A stretch of DNA of 64,000 bases from Alitiscatomonas aceti (GCF_025567195.1 NZ_JAOQJF010000006.1:76947-140946), one strand, 5' to 3'. Shown: positions 25,444-34,846, counted from the stretch's first letter. Program-made: numbers and translations. Notes: generated by a model not told the origin, from the letters alone.

Positions 25444-25469
25444 AAAAGGAACCACACTTCTGTGATTCC
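25443..25469 (-). terminator. Terminator behind tRNA-Cys
   Basis: GGAATCACAG and the facing GTGTGGTTCC form the stem, followed on the minus strand by TTTTTC. The same hairpin is present in the decayed copy at 24281. Confidence 0.75.
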
Positions 25470-25474
25470 TCAAG

Positions 25475-25545
25475 AGGCGCGAACCGGATTTGAACCGGTG
25501 ATCAGGGTGTTGCAGACCCACGCCTTACCGCTTGGCTATCGCGCC
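25475..25545 (-). tRNA. tRNA-Cys (GCA)
   Basis: 71-base cloverleaf: acceptor GGCGCGA/TCGCGCC with discriminator T, anticodon loop CTGCAAC (anticodon GCA), and T-arm with GGTTCAAATCC. CCA is not encoded. Last of three tRNA genes in a row; its 3' end is partly duplicated at 24281-24335. Confidence 0.95.
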
Positions 25546-25586
25546 ATATTCTATTGTATGCACTGGAATACTAAATATTCCAGGAG

Positions 25587-25658
25587 TGACCCCAACGAGA
25601 TTCGAACTCGTGTTACCGCCGTGAAAGGGCGATGTCTTAACCGCTTGACCATGGGGCC
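25587..25658 (-). tRNA. tRNA-Glu (TTC)
   Basis: 72-base cloverleaf: acceptor GGCCCCA/TGGGGTC, anticodon loop CTTTCAC (anticodon TTC), T-arm GAGTTCGAATCTC. CCA is not encoded. Confidence 0.95.
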
Positions 25659-25738
25659 GTATTGCTTATTTATACTATCATATCTGACTGCCTCTGTCAA
25701 CCGATTTAAGCCGGGCAAAACCGGACAGTAATAAAAAG

Positions 25739-25811
25739 CTCCCCGAGTAGGACTCGAACCTACGACAGCGCGGTTAACAGCCGCGTGCTCTACCGACTGA
25801 GCTATCGAGGA
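25739..25811 (-). tRNA. tRNA-Asn (GTT)
   Basis: 73-base cloverleaf: acceptor TCCTCGA/TCGGGGA, anticodon loop CTGTTAA (anticodon GTT), T-arm AGGTTCGAGTCCT. First gene of the Asn-Glu-Cys cluster on the minus strand. Confidence 0.95.
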
Positions 25812-26016
25812 ATAGTTGTTTTGAACAACGATGATATTATATAATAGAGGTAAAGAAATGTCAAGGTTTTTTTTAAACTTTTCTCCATTTCCTGGATTTT
25901 CCAGATCCTGTATGAACAACGGAAACTCTCTGTCCAGTCCCGGAACCAGACAGCCGGACAAGGCGGCGGCCTGGATCAAACGCTCCCCAAAGCCGCCCCT
26001 TATCCGTTCTCACATA

Positions 26017-27429
26017 TTACTTTCCCACTCGCTCCAGCAATACCACGCACTCGCAGTGTCCCCCCATCGGAAACATATCCACTGGACGCACACGCATTGC
26101 CCGGTAGCCGTTTTCCTCCAGGAACTTCACATCCCTGGCCAGGGTCGCCGAGTCGCAGCTTACATAGACCACCCGCTCTGGAGCCATCTTAAGGATCGTT
26201 TCCAGACAAACGGGATCGCAGCCCTTCCTTGGCGGGTCCACCACGATCACGTCCGCATGGACATGGTTCCTTTCATACTGCTCCGGCAGCACCTCCTCGG
26301 CCTTGCCGACGAAAAACTCCACATTTTCGATGCCGTTTCTCCTGGCATTCTCCCTGGCGTCCTCAATGGCCTGGGGAATGATCTCCACGCCGTAGACCTT
26401 CCCGGCCTTCTTCGCCAGAAATGATGAAATGGTCCCGATGCCGCAATAAAGGTCCCAGACCGTCTCGCCGCCGGAAAGATCTGCAAATTCCAGGGCCGTG
26501 CCGTAAAGCTTTTCCGTCTGTACCGGATTCACCTGGTAAAAGGAAAGGGGGGAGATCCGGTATTCGATATCACCGATGGTGTCTGTGATATAGCCGGGGC
26601 CGTAAAGGTTCACGATCCTTGTGCCCATGATCACGTTGGTCCGCTCGGTGTTGACCGAATACGATACGCTGGAGACGCCTGCCTCCCTTAACCGCCCCGC
26701 CAGCTCCCCGCCGTGGGGAAGCTCCTCTCCATTGATGACCAGGCAGACCATCAGCCCGCCGCTGGAAAATCCCTTTCTTAAGAGCACATGGCGCACCAGG
26801 CCCTGATGGGCGGCTTCGTCATAGGGCTTTATTTTATATTCTTTCATGAAATCCAGGATAATTTTCAGAAGCTCCTTATTTTCCTGGCAGCCCAGAAGGC
26901 AGTCCAGACCCGGAGCCGGGATCAAGGAATGGGTGCGTCCCGCGTAAAATCCCGCCGTCAGCTGTCCGTCCTTTCCCAGGCCCACCGGATACTGGGCCTT
27001 GTTGCGGTAACGCCAGGGGTCCTCCATGCCGATGATGGGCTCCATGACCACGGCATCCAAAACGCCCGCGGCCTTTTCCCTGTCCTCCGGCAGGAACAGG
27101 CGGTCCATGCCGCCGATCCTCTTTAAATGATTGTAGACCTTTCTCTCCTTGAACCGGAGCTGTTCCCTATAATCCAGCTCCTGGAGCTGACAGCCGCCGC
27201 AGGCCCTGGCCACCGGACACCGGGGCTCTACCCGTCCCGGCGCAGGCTCCAGGATCTTCACCAGCCTGGCAAAACCATAATTTTTCTTCATCTTCATCAC
27301 CGACGCCTGGATCACATCCCCAATGAGCGCATCCTTGATGAACCAGGTGTAGCCGTCGGTTTTTCCGATCCCGGCCCCGTCCTCGCCCATATCCTCAATG
27401 GTCACGGTAAATACGTCGTTTTTCTTCAT
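26017..27429 (-). CDS. rlmD: 23S rRNA (uracil-C5)-methyltransferase, RlmD/RlmCD type
   Basis: A 470-residue SAM-dependent methyltransferase of the TrmA/RumA family that makes 5-methyluridine in 23S rRNA. It shows an N-terminal TRAM domain (about 1-60), the iron-sulfur cysteines (RCPVARACGGCQLQ, about 80-95, with the fourth Cys before the Rossmann part), SAM-binding DLYCGIGTIS, and the catalytic region VVDPPRKGCDP followed by VYVSCDSATLARD with the nucleophile Cys. The ATG follows GGAGGACGG. The upstream exoribonuclease gene ends 14 bases away. Firmicutes enzymes of this type often modify two uridines, which sequence alone cannot show. Confidence 0.9.
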   Translation of the reverse strand: MKKNDVFTVTIEDMGEDGAGIGKTDGYTWFIKDALIGDVIQASVMKMKKNYGFARLVKILEPAPGRVEPRCPVARACGGCQLQELDYREQLRFKERKVYNHLKRIGGMDRLFLPEDREKAAGVLDAVVMEPIIGMEDPWRYRNKAQYPVGLGKDGQLTAGFYAGRTHSLIPAPGLDCLLGCQENKELLKIILDFMKEYKIKPYDEAAHQGLVRHVLLRKGFSSGGLMVCLVINGEELPHGGELAGRLREAGVSSVSYSVNTERTNVIMGTRIVNLYGPGYITDTIGDIEYRISPLSFYQVNPVQTEKLYGTALEFADLSGGETVWDLYCGIGTISSFLAKKAGKVYGVEIIPQAIEDARENARRNGIENVEFFVGKAEEVLPEQYERNHVHADVIVVDPPRKGCDPVCLETILKMAPERVVYVSCDSATLARDVKFLEENGYRAMRVRPVDMFPMGGHCECVVLLERVGK

Positions 27430-27443
27430 GCTCCGTCCTCCGG

Positions 27444-28400
27444 TTATTTCTCCTGGCCGTCGCTGGTCCGTCTCACATTGCTTTCCATGAACCGGTTATA
27501 GCCCAGCCAGCCCATGTTGTCGCCTGCGCCCTTTAAGATCTCGGTCATGGTCTCCAGCTTGGCATCGGCGTTGTCGGCCAGATTCAGGGCCAGCGCCTCG
27601 ATCAGGGCCGGTTTCTTGGGAGATCCGTATTCCAGCTCGCCGTGATGGGCCAGGATACAGTGGATCAGCTCATGCTCCAGCTTCTTTGGGAAGCCAGGCA
27701 TGGCGGCGATCCTCTCCTCCAGCATCTGGACGCCGATGATGATATGGCCCAGGAGCTGTCCCTCGTCGGTATAATCGTTCTCCGGGAACGCAGACAGCTC
27801 CTTTGTCTTTCCGATATCATGGAACATGGCGGCCGTTAAGAGCAGGTCCCGGTTTAAGGCCGGATACTGTTTACTGAAATAATCGCACATCTTCACAACG
27901 CTTAAGGTGTGCTCCAGAAGCCCTCCCACAAAGCCGTGGTGAACGCTCTTGGCCGCAGAATGGAAGGAGAATGCCTTCATAAAGGCAGCGTCGTTCATGA
28001 AAAAGCCGGCGGCCAGCTTTCTGAGGTGCTCATTCCGGATGGTGGTGATATACTGGGTCAGCTCATGCTGCATGGTCTTTACATCCTTGGAGGTCACCGT
28101 CAGATAATCCCCAGGCCTGTATTCCCCCTCATCGGCCTTGCGGATCCGCTTTACGTTTAACTGGAAAGCCCCCTGGAACACTGTCACGTCTGCATCCACG
28201 AACACATAATCCATAGCCGCAAACTCATTGATCCCCGGAGAATTCAGCTCCCAGATCTTCGCGTCTACGGTCCCCGTCTTGTCCTGGAGGGTCAGAGATC
28301 CATACTCCTTTCCGTTTTTTGTCAGTGCGATCTGCTTTGTCTTGCACAGATACACCTCGGATATGTGAGCGCCCTCCCGGAATGTTTCGATATATTTCAT
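27444..28400 (-). CDS. yhaM: 3'-5' exoribonuclease YhaM-like (OB plus HD domain)
   Basis: A 318-residue protein with an N-terminal OB-fold (about 10-95, 'GSLTLQDKTGTVDAKIW') and an HD phosphohydrolase domain in the second half: HHGFVGGLLEHTLSVVKM, then AAMFHDIGKTKEL, and ILAHHGELEYGSPKKP. YhaM trims RNA, and single-stranded DNA, from the 3' end in Gram-positive bacteria. The ATG at 28398-28400 (MKYIETFREG) has GGGAG 10 bases upstream; an earlier in-frame ATG has no such signal. Confidence 0.88.
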   Translation of the reverse strand: MKYIETFREGAHISEVYLCKTKQIALTKNGKEYGSLTLQDKTGTVDAKIWELNSPGINEFAAMDYVFVDADVTVFQGAFQLNVKRIRKADEGEYRPGDYLTVTSKDVKTMQHELTQYITTIRNEHLRKLAAGFFMNDAAFMKAFSFHSAAKSVHHGFVGGLLEHTLSVVKMCDYFSKQYPALNRDLLLTAAMFHDIGKTKELSAFPENDYTDEGQLLGHIIIGVQMLEERIAAMPGFPKKLEHELIHCILAHHGELEYGSPKKPALIEALALNLADNADAKLETMTEILKGAGDNMGWLGYNRFMESNVRRTSDGQEK

Positions 28401-28518
28401 ACTATAATTTCTCCCTTCTTCAATCTCCCGCCGCTTTTCCGGTATCCTCAATACCGGACAGCAGCCCTTTATATGCCGGATCCGTTCTCCCAGCCCCGGA
28501 CATCATGAGCCAGGCGAA

Positions 28519-29850
28519 TCACCTGGCTCCAATGATCACTTTGTATTCAATTTCCTTATATTCTCCCAGTCCCATTCTCTGGACCGTCACTGTGGCCTCG
28601 GTCCCGGCCGCCTGGTCCTCCAGACATGCCTGGTAATCCCGGATGGAGCAGATCTCCGCTCCCTGGATCCTCGTCAGGATATCCCCTGCCTGGATCCCGG
28701 CCAGGTATGCCGGACTATCGGCAATGGCCTCTGTAATATAGAGTCCCTTGGGGATCCCCTCCGCCTGCATGGCCTCGCTGACGTCCTGGCCCTTTAAGCC
28801 CATATACGGGATCTGGATCCCATTCATCAGCTTCTGGAGGTTTCCTTTATACTCAGATACCGGAAGCGCAATGGTAAACCCCTGTCGGTCCTCTGCCCCA
28901 TAAAGCTCTGTGGCCCAGCCCACCAGCTCTCCAGACATATTTAAAAAGAAGGTCCCTTTTCCAGTCTCGCAGCCGCAGTCTGTGTAAAGAACGCGGGTCT
29001 GACCATCGGCGGTCTGCACGTTTCCAGCCACATAGGAAACAGCCCCCTGCTTTACGGAATGGACGATCCCCGCAGGGCTTCCCACGGCAATCACCAGGTC
29101 TCCAGTTTCCAGACTATACGAATTTCCCAGCTCCACGGCTTTGATACGCTCCCTTGCGGCTTCCTGCACCTCGGCTTCCGCCACTGATACCACCGCCAGA
29201 CCACCCAGGCTGTCCTTCTGCTTTAAGGTTCCCGCCGCCGTACCGCCGTCTTTAAAAACGACCCGGAGGGAATCCGCCTCCTCCACCGCCGCAGCTTCTG
29301 TCAGGATCATGATCTCCCCACGGCTTATGGACAGGATGATCCCCGCATACTGGCCGGTGCTCTCCACCGGATTGTCGAACCAGTCCACCTGGTGCTTTAC
29401 GGAAGATACGGTCACGACACTCTGATCGGCCTCCCTGCCGATCTCCTGGAGGACCTGGTTCATGCCCTCCACCTTGTCCCTGGTCCAGTCGAAGGTCTCC
29501 AGCTCTTTTTTTACGATCCCTTCGATCTCCTCCCGGGCTGCCTCCGACTGGCTCTCCGGCGGCAGGGATTCGCTTTCCGCCGTCTGGGTCTCCTCCTCTT
29601 TTCCCGGTTCATCCCGCTCAATGGTAATGGTAGGAGCCGGAGTCGTCTCCGGTTCCTTTCCCAGGAACCGTTCTGCCAGCGGCCTTGAGGCTGCAAAGCT
29701 TACTGCTGCCACGACCCCGAAAATGACCGCACTTAAAAACAGCCGGAAAACGCGGACCGCAGTCTGCCGTCTGCTGAGCGGGGGCTTTACGATCTTTTCC
29801 CTCATGAATGGTTTTTCATTGGATCTCTTTTCGTCTGGTGCATCGGCCAT
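28519..29850 (-). CDS. HtrA-like membrane protein with PDZ domain, catalytic triad missing
   Basis: A 443-residue protein with the architecture of HtrA/DegP: cytoplasmic tail, one membrane segment (about 34-56), a Glu/Pro/Ser-rich stretch, a trypsin-like domain (about 140-335) and a PDZ domain (about 350-430; SPAYLAGIQAGDILTRIQG). All three catalytic positions are changed. The His region (usually TNNHVV) reads TEAAAV, the Asp region (TDLAVL) reads LGGLAVV, and the Ser loop (GNSGGPL) reads GKGTFFL. It should therefore be a non-proteolytic scaffold or sensor that can still bind peptides through PDZ. The ATG at 29848-29850 is 11 bases after GGAGAGGAG. It is divergent from mutS2. Confidence 0.85.
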   Translation of the reverse strand: MADAPDEKRSNEKPFMREKIVKPPLSRRQTAVRVFRLFLSAVIFGVVAAVSFAASRPLAERFLGKEPETTPAPTITIERDEPGKEEETQTAESESLPPESQSEAAREEIEGIVKKELETFDWTRDKVEGMNQVLQEIGREADQSVVTVSSVKHQVDWFDNPVESTGQYAGIILSISRGEIMILTEAAAVEEADSLRVVFKDGGTAAGTLKQKDSLGGLAVVSVAEAEVQEAARERIKAVELGNSYSLETGDLVIAVGSPAGIVHSVKQGAVSYVAGNVQTADGQTRVLYTDCGCETGKGTFFLNMSGELVGWATELYGAEDRQGFTIALPVSEYKGNLQKLMNGIQIPYMGLKGQDVSEAMQAEGIPKGLYITEAIADSPAYLAGIQAGDILTRIQGAEICSIRDYQACLEDQAAGTEATVTVQRMGLGEYKEIEYKVIIGAR

Positions 29851-29993
29851 ATCCCATAAAACTCCTCTCCTTTCCATTATAGTTTTTTTGCTGGGTTTAT
29901 GCAACAAAAATATCTCTAGGATATTCCATTGCTTTGTGTTATACTTTGGTAAATGGGCAAAGTCTCTGCCCGCTGTTTTGAAAGGACCTTTTT

Positions 29994-32381
29994 ATGAACC
30001 AGAAAGTATTAAAAACCTTAGAATATCATAAGATCATAGAAAAACTGACCGAATATGCCGCTTCGGAGCCAGGGAAAAGGCTGTGCCGGGAGCTGGAGCC
30101 GTCCTCGGACTTTGAGGAGATCGTCCAGGCCCAGGCAGAGACCGCCGATGCCGCCGCCAGGGTCCGCCAGAAGGGAAGTGTTTCCTTTGCCGGGATCTCC
30201 GACATCGGCGGCTCCCTAAAGCGCCTGGAGATCGGAAGCTCCTTAAGTATCCATGAGCTCCTGGCCGTCAGCTCTCTTCTGACCTGTGCCGCCAGAGCCA
30301 AAAACTATGGCCGCCGCCAGGAATCTGAGCTTCCCGACGACTCCCTGGACGAGATGTTCCGTTCCCTGGAGCCGCTGACCAACGTAAACAACGAGATCAC
30401 CCGCTGCATCATTTCCGAAGAAGAGGTGGCCGACGATGCCAGCCCGGGACTGCGCCATGTACGCCGCCAGATGAAGATCACCGGAGACCGGGTCCACACC
30501 CAGTTAAATGCCATCTTAAATTCCAGCCGCACCATGCTCCAGGATCCGGTGATCACCATGCGGGACGGCCGCTACTGCCTGCCCGTAAAGGCCGAATATA
30601 AAAGCAGCTTCCAGGGCATGGTCCACGACCAGTCTGCCACCGGCTCCACCCTTTTTATCGAGCCCATGGCCATCATTAAATTAAACAACGAGCTGCGGGA
30701 GCTGGAGATCCGGGAGCAGAAGGAGATCGAAATGGTGCTGGCTGCCCTCAGCATGGAGCTGGTCCCCTATGTGGAGACCATCCTCATAAACCTGAAGCTT
30801 CTGACAAAGCTGGACTTTATCTTTGCCCGGGCCGCTCTGGCCAGACATTATAACTGCTCCATGCCGAAATTCAATAAGAACGGCTATATTCACATCAAGG
30901 ACGGCCGCCATCCGCTGCTGGACCCGAAAAAAGTGGTCCCCATCAACGTGTATCTGGGAAAGGACTTTGACCTGCTCATCGTCACCGGCCCCAATACCGG
31001 CGGAAAGACCGTATTCTTAAAGACCGTGGGGCTTTTCACCCTCATGGGCCAGTCTGGCCTCCAGATCCCGGCCTTCGACGGGTCAGAGCTGGCTGTATTT
31101 GACGAAGTATTTGCCGACATCGGAGACGAACAGAGCATCGAGCAGAGCTTAAGTACCTTCTCCGCCCATATGACCAATATCGTGAGGATCCTGGAAAAGG
31201 CCGACAGCCATTCCTTATGCCTCTTTGATGAGCTGGGGGCCGGAACAGACCCCACCGAGGGCGCAGCTCTGGCTATTGCCGTGCTGTCCTTCCTCCACAA
31301 TATGAAATGCCGCACCATGGCCACCACCCATTACAGTGAGTTAAAGGTCTATGCCCTGACCACTCCCGGCGTGGAGAACGCCTGCTGTGAATTTGATGTG
31401 GAGACCTTAAGGCCCACCTACCGTCTGCTCATCGGCATTCCGGGAAAGAGCAACGCCTTTGCCATCTCCCAGAAGCTGGGGCTTCCCGATTTCATTATCC
31501 AGGATGCAAAGTCCCGTCTGGAGGAAGGCGACGAGGCCTTTGAGGACCTGCTGGCCAGCCTGGAGGAAAGCCGCGTCACCATCGAAAAGGAACGGGAGGA
31601 GATCGCCTCCTATAAATCGGAGATCTCCCGGTTAAAGAGCCGTCTGGAGCAGAAGGAGGAGCGGTTTGACGAGCGGAAGGACAAGCTGATCCGAAACGCC
31701 AACGAGGAGGCCCAGAGGATCCTCCGGGAGGCCAAGGAAACTGCCGACCAGACCATCCGCCAGATCAATAAGCTGGCCCAGTCCTCCGGCGTGGGAAAGG
31801 AGCTGGAGGCAGAGCGCACAAAGCTTCGGGAAAAGCTGGACAAGGTCGATAAAAACCTGAGCCTTAAAAATGAAAAAGGCCCGAAAAAGACCATTTCTCC
31901 AAAGAAATTAAAGATCGGGGACGGGGTCAAGGTGCTGACCATGAACTTAAACGGCACCGTCAGCTCCCTGCCCAACGCCAAGGGCGATCTGTATGTGCAG
32001 ATGGGGATCCTGCGGTCTCTGGTGAACATCAAGGACCTGGAGCTTTTAAACGAGCCGGCCATTTCCGGTCCCGGTATGGATCTGATGAAAAAGAACAATA
32101 CCGGCAGCGGAAAGATCAAGATGTCCAAGTCCTTCTCCGTTTCCCCGGAGGTGAACCTGATCGGCATGACCGTGGACGAGGCCATTCCCGTACTGGATAA
32201 GTACCTGGACGATGCCTACCTGGCCCACCTTCCCAAGGTGCGTGTGGTCCACGGACGGGGGACCGGCGCCTTAAAGGCCGGGGTCCATAAGCATCTGAAA
32301 AAACTGAAATACGTGAAGGAGTTCCGGCTGGGCGATTTTGGAGAAGGCGATACCGGAGTTACCATTGTGACATTTAAGTAA
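29994..32381 (+). CDS. mutS2: MutS2 ATPase/nuclease
   Basis: A 795-residue MutS2: core and clamp (1-320), ATPase with Walker A GPNTGGKT (332-339), DELGAGTDP Walker B region near 410, a long coiled coil (about 510-620), a KOW-like segment, and a C-terminal Smr nuclease domain (about 720-795) with VRVVHGRGTGAL. Known members act on branched DNA and on collided ribosomes to rescue them. The ATG follows AAAGGACC by 5 bases. The response regulator gene begins 22 bases after it, so the three genes behind may be read together. Confidence 0.95.
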   Translation: MNQKVLKTLEYHKIIEKLTEYAASEPGKRLCRELEPSSDFEEIVQAQAETADAAARVRQKGSVSFAGISDIGGSLKRLEIGSSLSIHELLAVSSLLTCAARAKNYGRRQESELPDDSLDEMFRSLEPLTNVNNEITRCIISEEEVADDASPGLRHVRRQMKITGDRVHTQLNAILNSSRTMLQDPVITMRDGRYCLPVKAEYKSSFQGMVHDQSATGSTLFIEPMAIIKLNNELRELEIREQKEIEMVLAALSMELVPYVETILINLKLLTKLDFIFARAALARHYNCSMPKFNKNGYIHIKDGRHPLLDPKKVVPINVYLGKDFDLLIVTGPNTGGKTVFLKTVGLFTLMGQSGLQIPAFDGSELAVFDEVFADIGDEQSIEQSLSTFSAHMTNIVRILEKADSHSLCLFDELGAGTDPTEGAALAIAVLSFLHNMKCRTMATTHYSELKVYALTTPGVENACCEFDVETLRPTYRLLIGIPGKSNAFAISQKLGLPDFIIQDAKSRLEEGDEAFEDLLASLEESRVTIEKEREEIASYKSEISRLKSRLEQKEERFDERKDKLIRNANEEAQRILREAKETADQTIRQINKLAQSSGVGKELEAERTKLREKLDKVDKNLSLKNEKGPKKTISPKKLKIGDGVKVLTMNLNGTVSSLPNAKGDLYVQMGILRSLVNIKDLELLNEPAISGPGMDLMKKNNTGSGKIKMSKSFSVSPEVNLIGMTVDEAIPVLDKYLDDAYLAHLPKVRVVHGRGTGALKAGVHKHLKKLKYVKEFRLGDFGEGDTGVTIVTFK

Positions 32382-32403
32382 AACTGACAGGGAGGAACAT
32401 GGA

Positions 32404-33114
32404 ATGGTTGATAAACAGAGGATCCTGATCGTGGACGACGATGCCAATATCGCGGAGCTGATCTCACTGTACCTGATGAAGGAATGCTATGAAACAAAGA
32501 TCGTGGGGGATGGGGAATCGGCGCTCCGGGAATTTCCTTCCTTTAAGCCAAACCTGGTGCTGCTGGATCTGATGCTCCCGGGGATCGACGGCTACCAGGT
32601 ATGCCGGGAGCTGCGCACCGTCTCCCAGGTCCCCATCATCATGCTTTCGGCCAAGGGAGAGATCTTCGACAAGGTCCTGGGGCTGGAGCTGGGAGCCGAC
32701 GACTATATGATAAAGCCCTTCGACTCCAAGGAGCTGGTGGCCCGGGTAAAGGCCGTCCTGCGCCGCTACCAGGCCGGTTCCTCCGCCGTCTCCTCTGTGC
32801 CGAAGCAGCAGGGAGAGTTTGTGGAATATCCGGATCTCGTCGTAAACCTGACCAATTATTCCGTGCTCTATAAGGGCCGTTCCGTGGACATGCCGCCCAA
32901 GGAGCTGGAGCTCCTTTACTTCCTTGCGTCCTCTCCCAACCAGGTCTTTACCAGGGAGCAGCTCCTGGACCATATCTGGGGGTATGAATATATTGGGGAC
33001 ACCCGCACGGTGGACGTACACATCAAGCGTCTCCGGGAGAAGATCAAGGACAACGAATACTGGTCCCTCTCCACTGTATGGGGGATCGGCTATAAATTCG
33101 AGGTAAAACGATGA
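32404..33114 (+). CDS. OmpR/PhoB-family response regulator
   Basis: A 236-residue regulator with receiver domain (1-120; DDD near 11-13, phospho-acceptor D55 in LLDLMLPG, K104 in MIKPF) and a winged-helix DNA-binding domain of the PhoB type ending 'TVDVHIKRLREKI...WGIGYKFEV'. GGGAGGAAC lies upstream. The kinase gene overlaps its end by 4 bases, so they form one two-component system. The signal is not evident. Confidence 0.94.
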   Translation: MVDKQRILIVDDDANIAELISLYLMKECYETKIVGDGESALREFPSFKPNLVLLDLMLPGIDGYQVCRELRTVSQVPIIMLSAKGEIFDKVLGLELGADDYMIKPFDSKELVARVKAVLRRYQAGSSAVSSVPKQQGEFVEYPDLVVNLTNYSVLYKGRSVDMPPKELELLYFLASSPNQVFTREQLLDHIWGYEYIGDTRTVDVHIKRLREKIKDNEYWSLSTVWGIGYKFEVKR

Positions 33115-34517
33115 CACATTCCCTGTACACCAAGTTTGTCCTGGGCTATCTCCTGTTCGGCCTTCTGGGCTTTGTCCTCATCGCCACCTTTTCCTCCCAC
33201 ATGACCCATGAATATCTGGTTCGGGAGCGGTCCGATGCCATGTACGATGAAGCCAACCTCCTGGCCTCCACATACAGCGATATTTACCAGGGAAAGACCA
33301 TCTCCCTGGATACGGCCAACCCGCAGCTGGAGGCCGTATCCACCTATCTGGGGGCCTCTGCCTGGGTCCTGGACCATAAAGGCGCTGTGGTGGCCGAGAC
33401 CTCTCCCGCCTCCCATTCGGGAAAGACCATCGAGGGCTTCGATCCCACGGTCACAGGAAACAAGTCCTATATCATCGGGGACTTCTTCGGCATGTTCCCC
33501 GGCGAGACCTTATCGGTACTGGCCCCCATCACCGGAAATTTCAATACATACGGCTATGTAGTGCTCCACATGCCCATGGAGCGGATCCTGGACAGCCAGA
33601 ACCAGATCCTGAATATTGTATACATCACTGCGGCCATTATCTTCTTCCTGTCCCTGATCATCCTTTTAGTATTCACCAGAACTGTGTATTTTCCTTTGAA
33701 AAAGATCACCGCTGGAGCCATGGAATACGCCGGCGGCAATCTGGACCACACCATAAAAGTAAAGACCAATGATGAAATGGGCTATCTGGCCGACACCTTA
33801 AACTATATGTCCAGCGAGCTGGGAAAGATGGAGGAATACCAGAAATCCTTCATCGCCAACGTATCCCACGATTTCCGCTCCCCCCTGACCTCCATCAAGG
33901 GCTATCTGGAAGCCATTTTAGACGGCACCATCCCGCCGGAGCTGGAGGAAAAATATCTGGGGATCGTGATCTCTGAGACGAAGCGGCTCAATAAGCTGAC
34001 CGAAGGAATGCTCACCTTAAACTCCTTAGACAGCAAGGGCTTTCTGTCCCGCAGCAATTTCGACATCAACCGGGTCATCAAGGACACGGCGGCCTCCTTT
34101 GAGGGCACCTGCAGCGCCAGAGACATCGTCCTGGACCTGACCTTTACCGACGACGTACTGATGGTCTACGCGGATCTGGGAAAGATCCAGCAGGTCCTTT
34201 ATAACCTCCTGGACAATGCCATCAAGTTCAGCCACAACGGCTCCGTGATCTATATCCAGACTGCGCCCCGGTACGAAAAGGTCTTCGTTTCCGTCAAGGA
34301 CACCGGCGTGGGGATCCCCAAGGATTCCCTGAAAAAGATCTGGGACCGTTTCTACAAATCCGACCTTTCCAGAGGAAAGGACAAAAAGGGCACGGGGCTG
34401 GGCCTCTCCATCGTAAAGGAGATCATCCAGGCCCACGGGGAAAACATCGACGTGATCAGCACCGCCGGCGTGGGCTCGGAATTCATCTTCACCCTGCCGC
34501 GGGCTGTGAATCTGTGA
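33111..34517 (+). CDS. Sensor histidine kinase
   Basis: A 468-residue membrane kinase: membrane helices at about 10-28 and 167-190 enclosing an extracellular sensor of about 140 residues, HAMP (about 191-243), HisKA with NVSHDFRSPLTS (His253), and an ATPase domain with NLLDNAIKF, DTGVGIP and GTGLGLSIV. Partner of the response regulator just before it. It is followed by a small membrane protein gene which may be an accessory part. Confidence 0.94.
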   Translation: MTHSLYTKFVLGYLLFGLLGFVLIATFSSHMTHEYLVRERSDAMYDEANLLASTYSDIYQGKTISLDTANPQLEAVSTYLGASAWVLDHKGAVVAETSPASHSGKTIEGFDPTVTGNKSYIIGDFFGMFPGETLSVLAPITGNFNTYGYVVLHMPMERILDSQNQILNIVYITAAIIFFLSLIILLVFTRTVYFPLKKITAGAMEYAGGNLDHTIKVKTNDEMGYLADTLNYMSSELGKMEEYQKSFIANVSHDFRSPLTSIKGYLEAILDGTIPPELEEKYLGIVISETKRLNKLTEGMLTLNSLDSKGFLSRSNFDINRVIKDTAASFEGTCSARDIVLDLTFTDDVLMVYADLGKIQQVLYNLLDNAIKFSHNGSVIYIQTAPRYEKVFVSVKDTGVGIPKDSLKKIWDRFYKSDLSRGKDKKGTGLGLSIVKEIIQAHGENIDVISTAGVGSEFIFTLPRAVNL

Positions 34518-34537
34518 TCTGGACCGAAGGTGTTTAT

Positions 34538-34846
34538 ATGAAGAAATTTTCCAATCCCATGCTGCCGCTATGGATCGTAATGTTCACAGTTTTCGTCTTC
34601 TTTGTCAAGGGCCTGGAGGACCATGCGTTTCTCCTTCTGTATACGCTGGCGGTCCTCGGTCTTTATTATCTGTCCCGCGAAGACAGGACGCTCACGATCA
34701 TCATCCACTGGAATCTCCTGGGCATGGCCGCCGGACTGCTCCTCCTCTGGCAGAACTGTGCCAGGTCCCAGTGGGCCATGGCTGGCGTGGCCGGCTTCTG
34801 CGTGATTTTCCAGATCATCCGCATCTATAAGCTCATAATGAAATAG
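34538..34846 (+). CDS. Small membrane protein downstream of the histidine kinase
   Basis: A 102-residue protein with four predicted hydrophobic segments (about 8-24, 28-44, 52-70, 77-97) and a basic beginning and end. The ATG at 34538 has GAAGG 8 bases upstream; a GTG at 34514 overlapping the kinase stop is a second option. No family recognised. Its place suggests it belongs to the two-component operon. Confidence 0.65.
   Translation: MKKFSNPMLPLWIVMFTVFVFFVKGLEDHAFLLLYTLAVLGLYYLSREDRTLTIIIHWNLLGMAAGLLLLWQNCARSQWAMAGVAGFCVIFQIIRIYKLIMK

Larger units (their letters stand above)
24281..25498. mobile_element. Putative tRNA-Cys islet carrying a HEPN/MNT pair
   Basis: The intact tRNA-Cys end (25444-25498) and its decayed copy (24281-24335) are direct repeats flanking about 1.1 kb that contains only the HEPN and MNT genes and their promoter. 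The orientation is as expected for insertion at a tRNA 3' end, with the intact tRNA on one side and a partial end on the other. No integrase is present, so either it was lost, acted in trans, or the repeat arose by another route. Confidence 0.45.
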
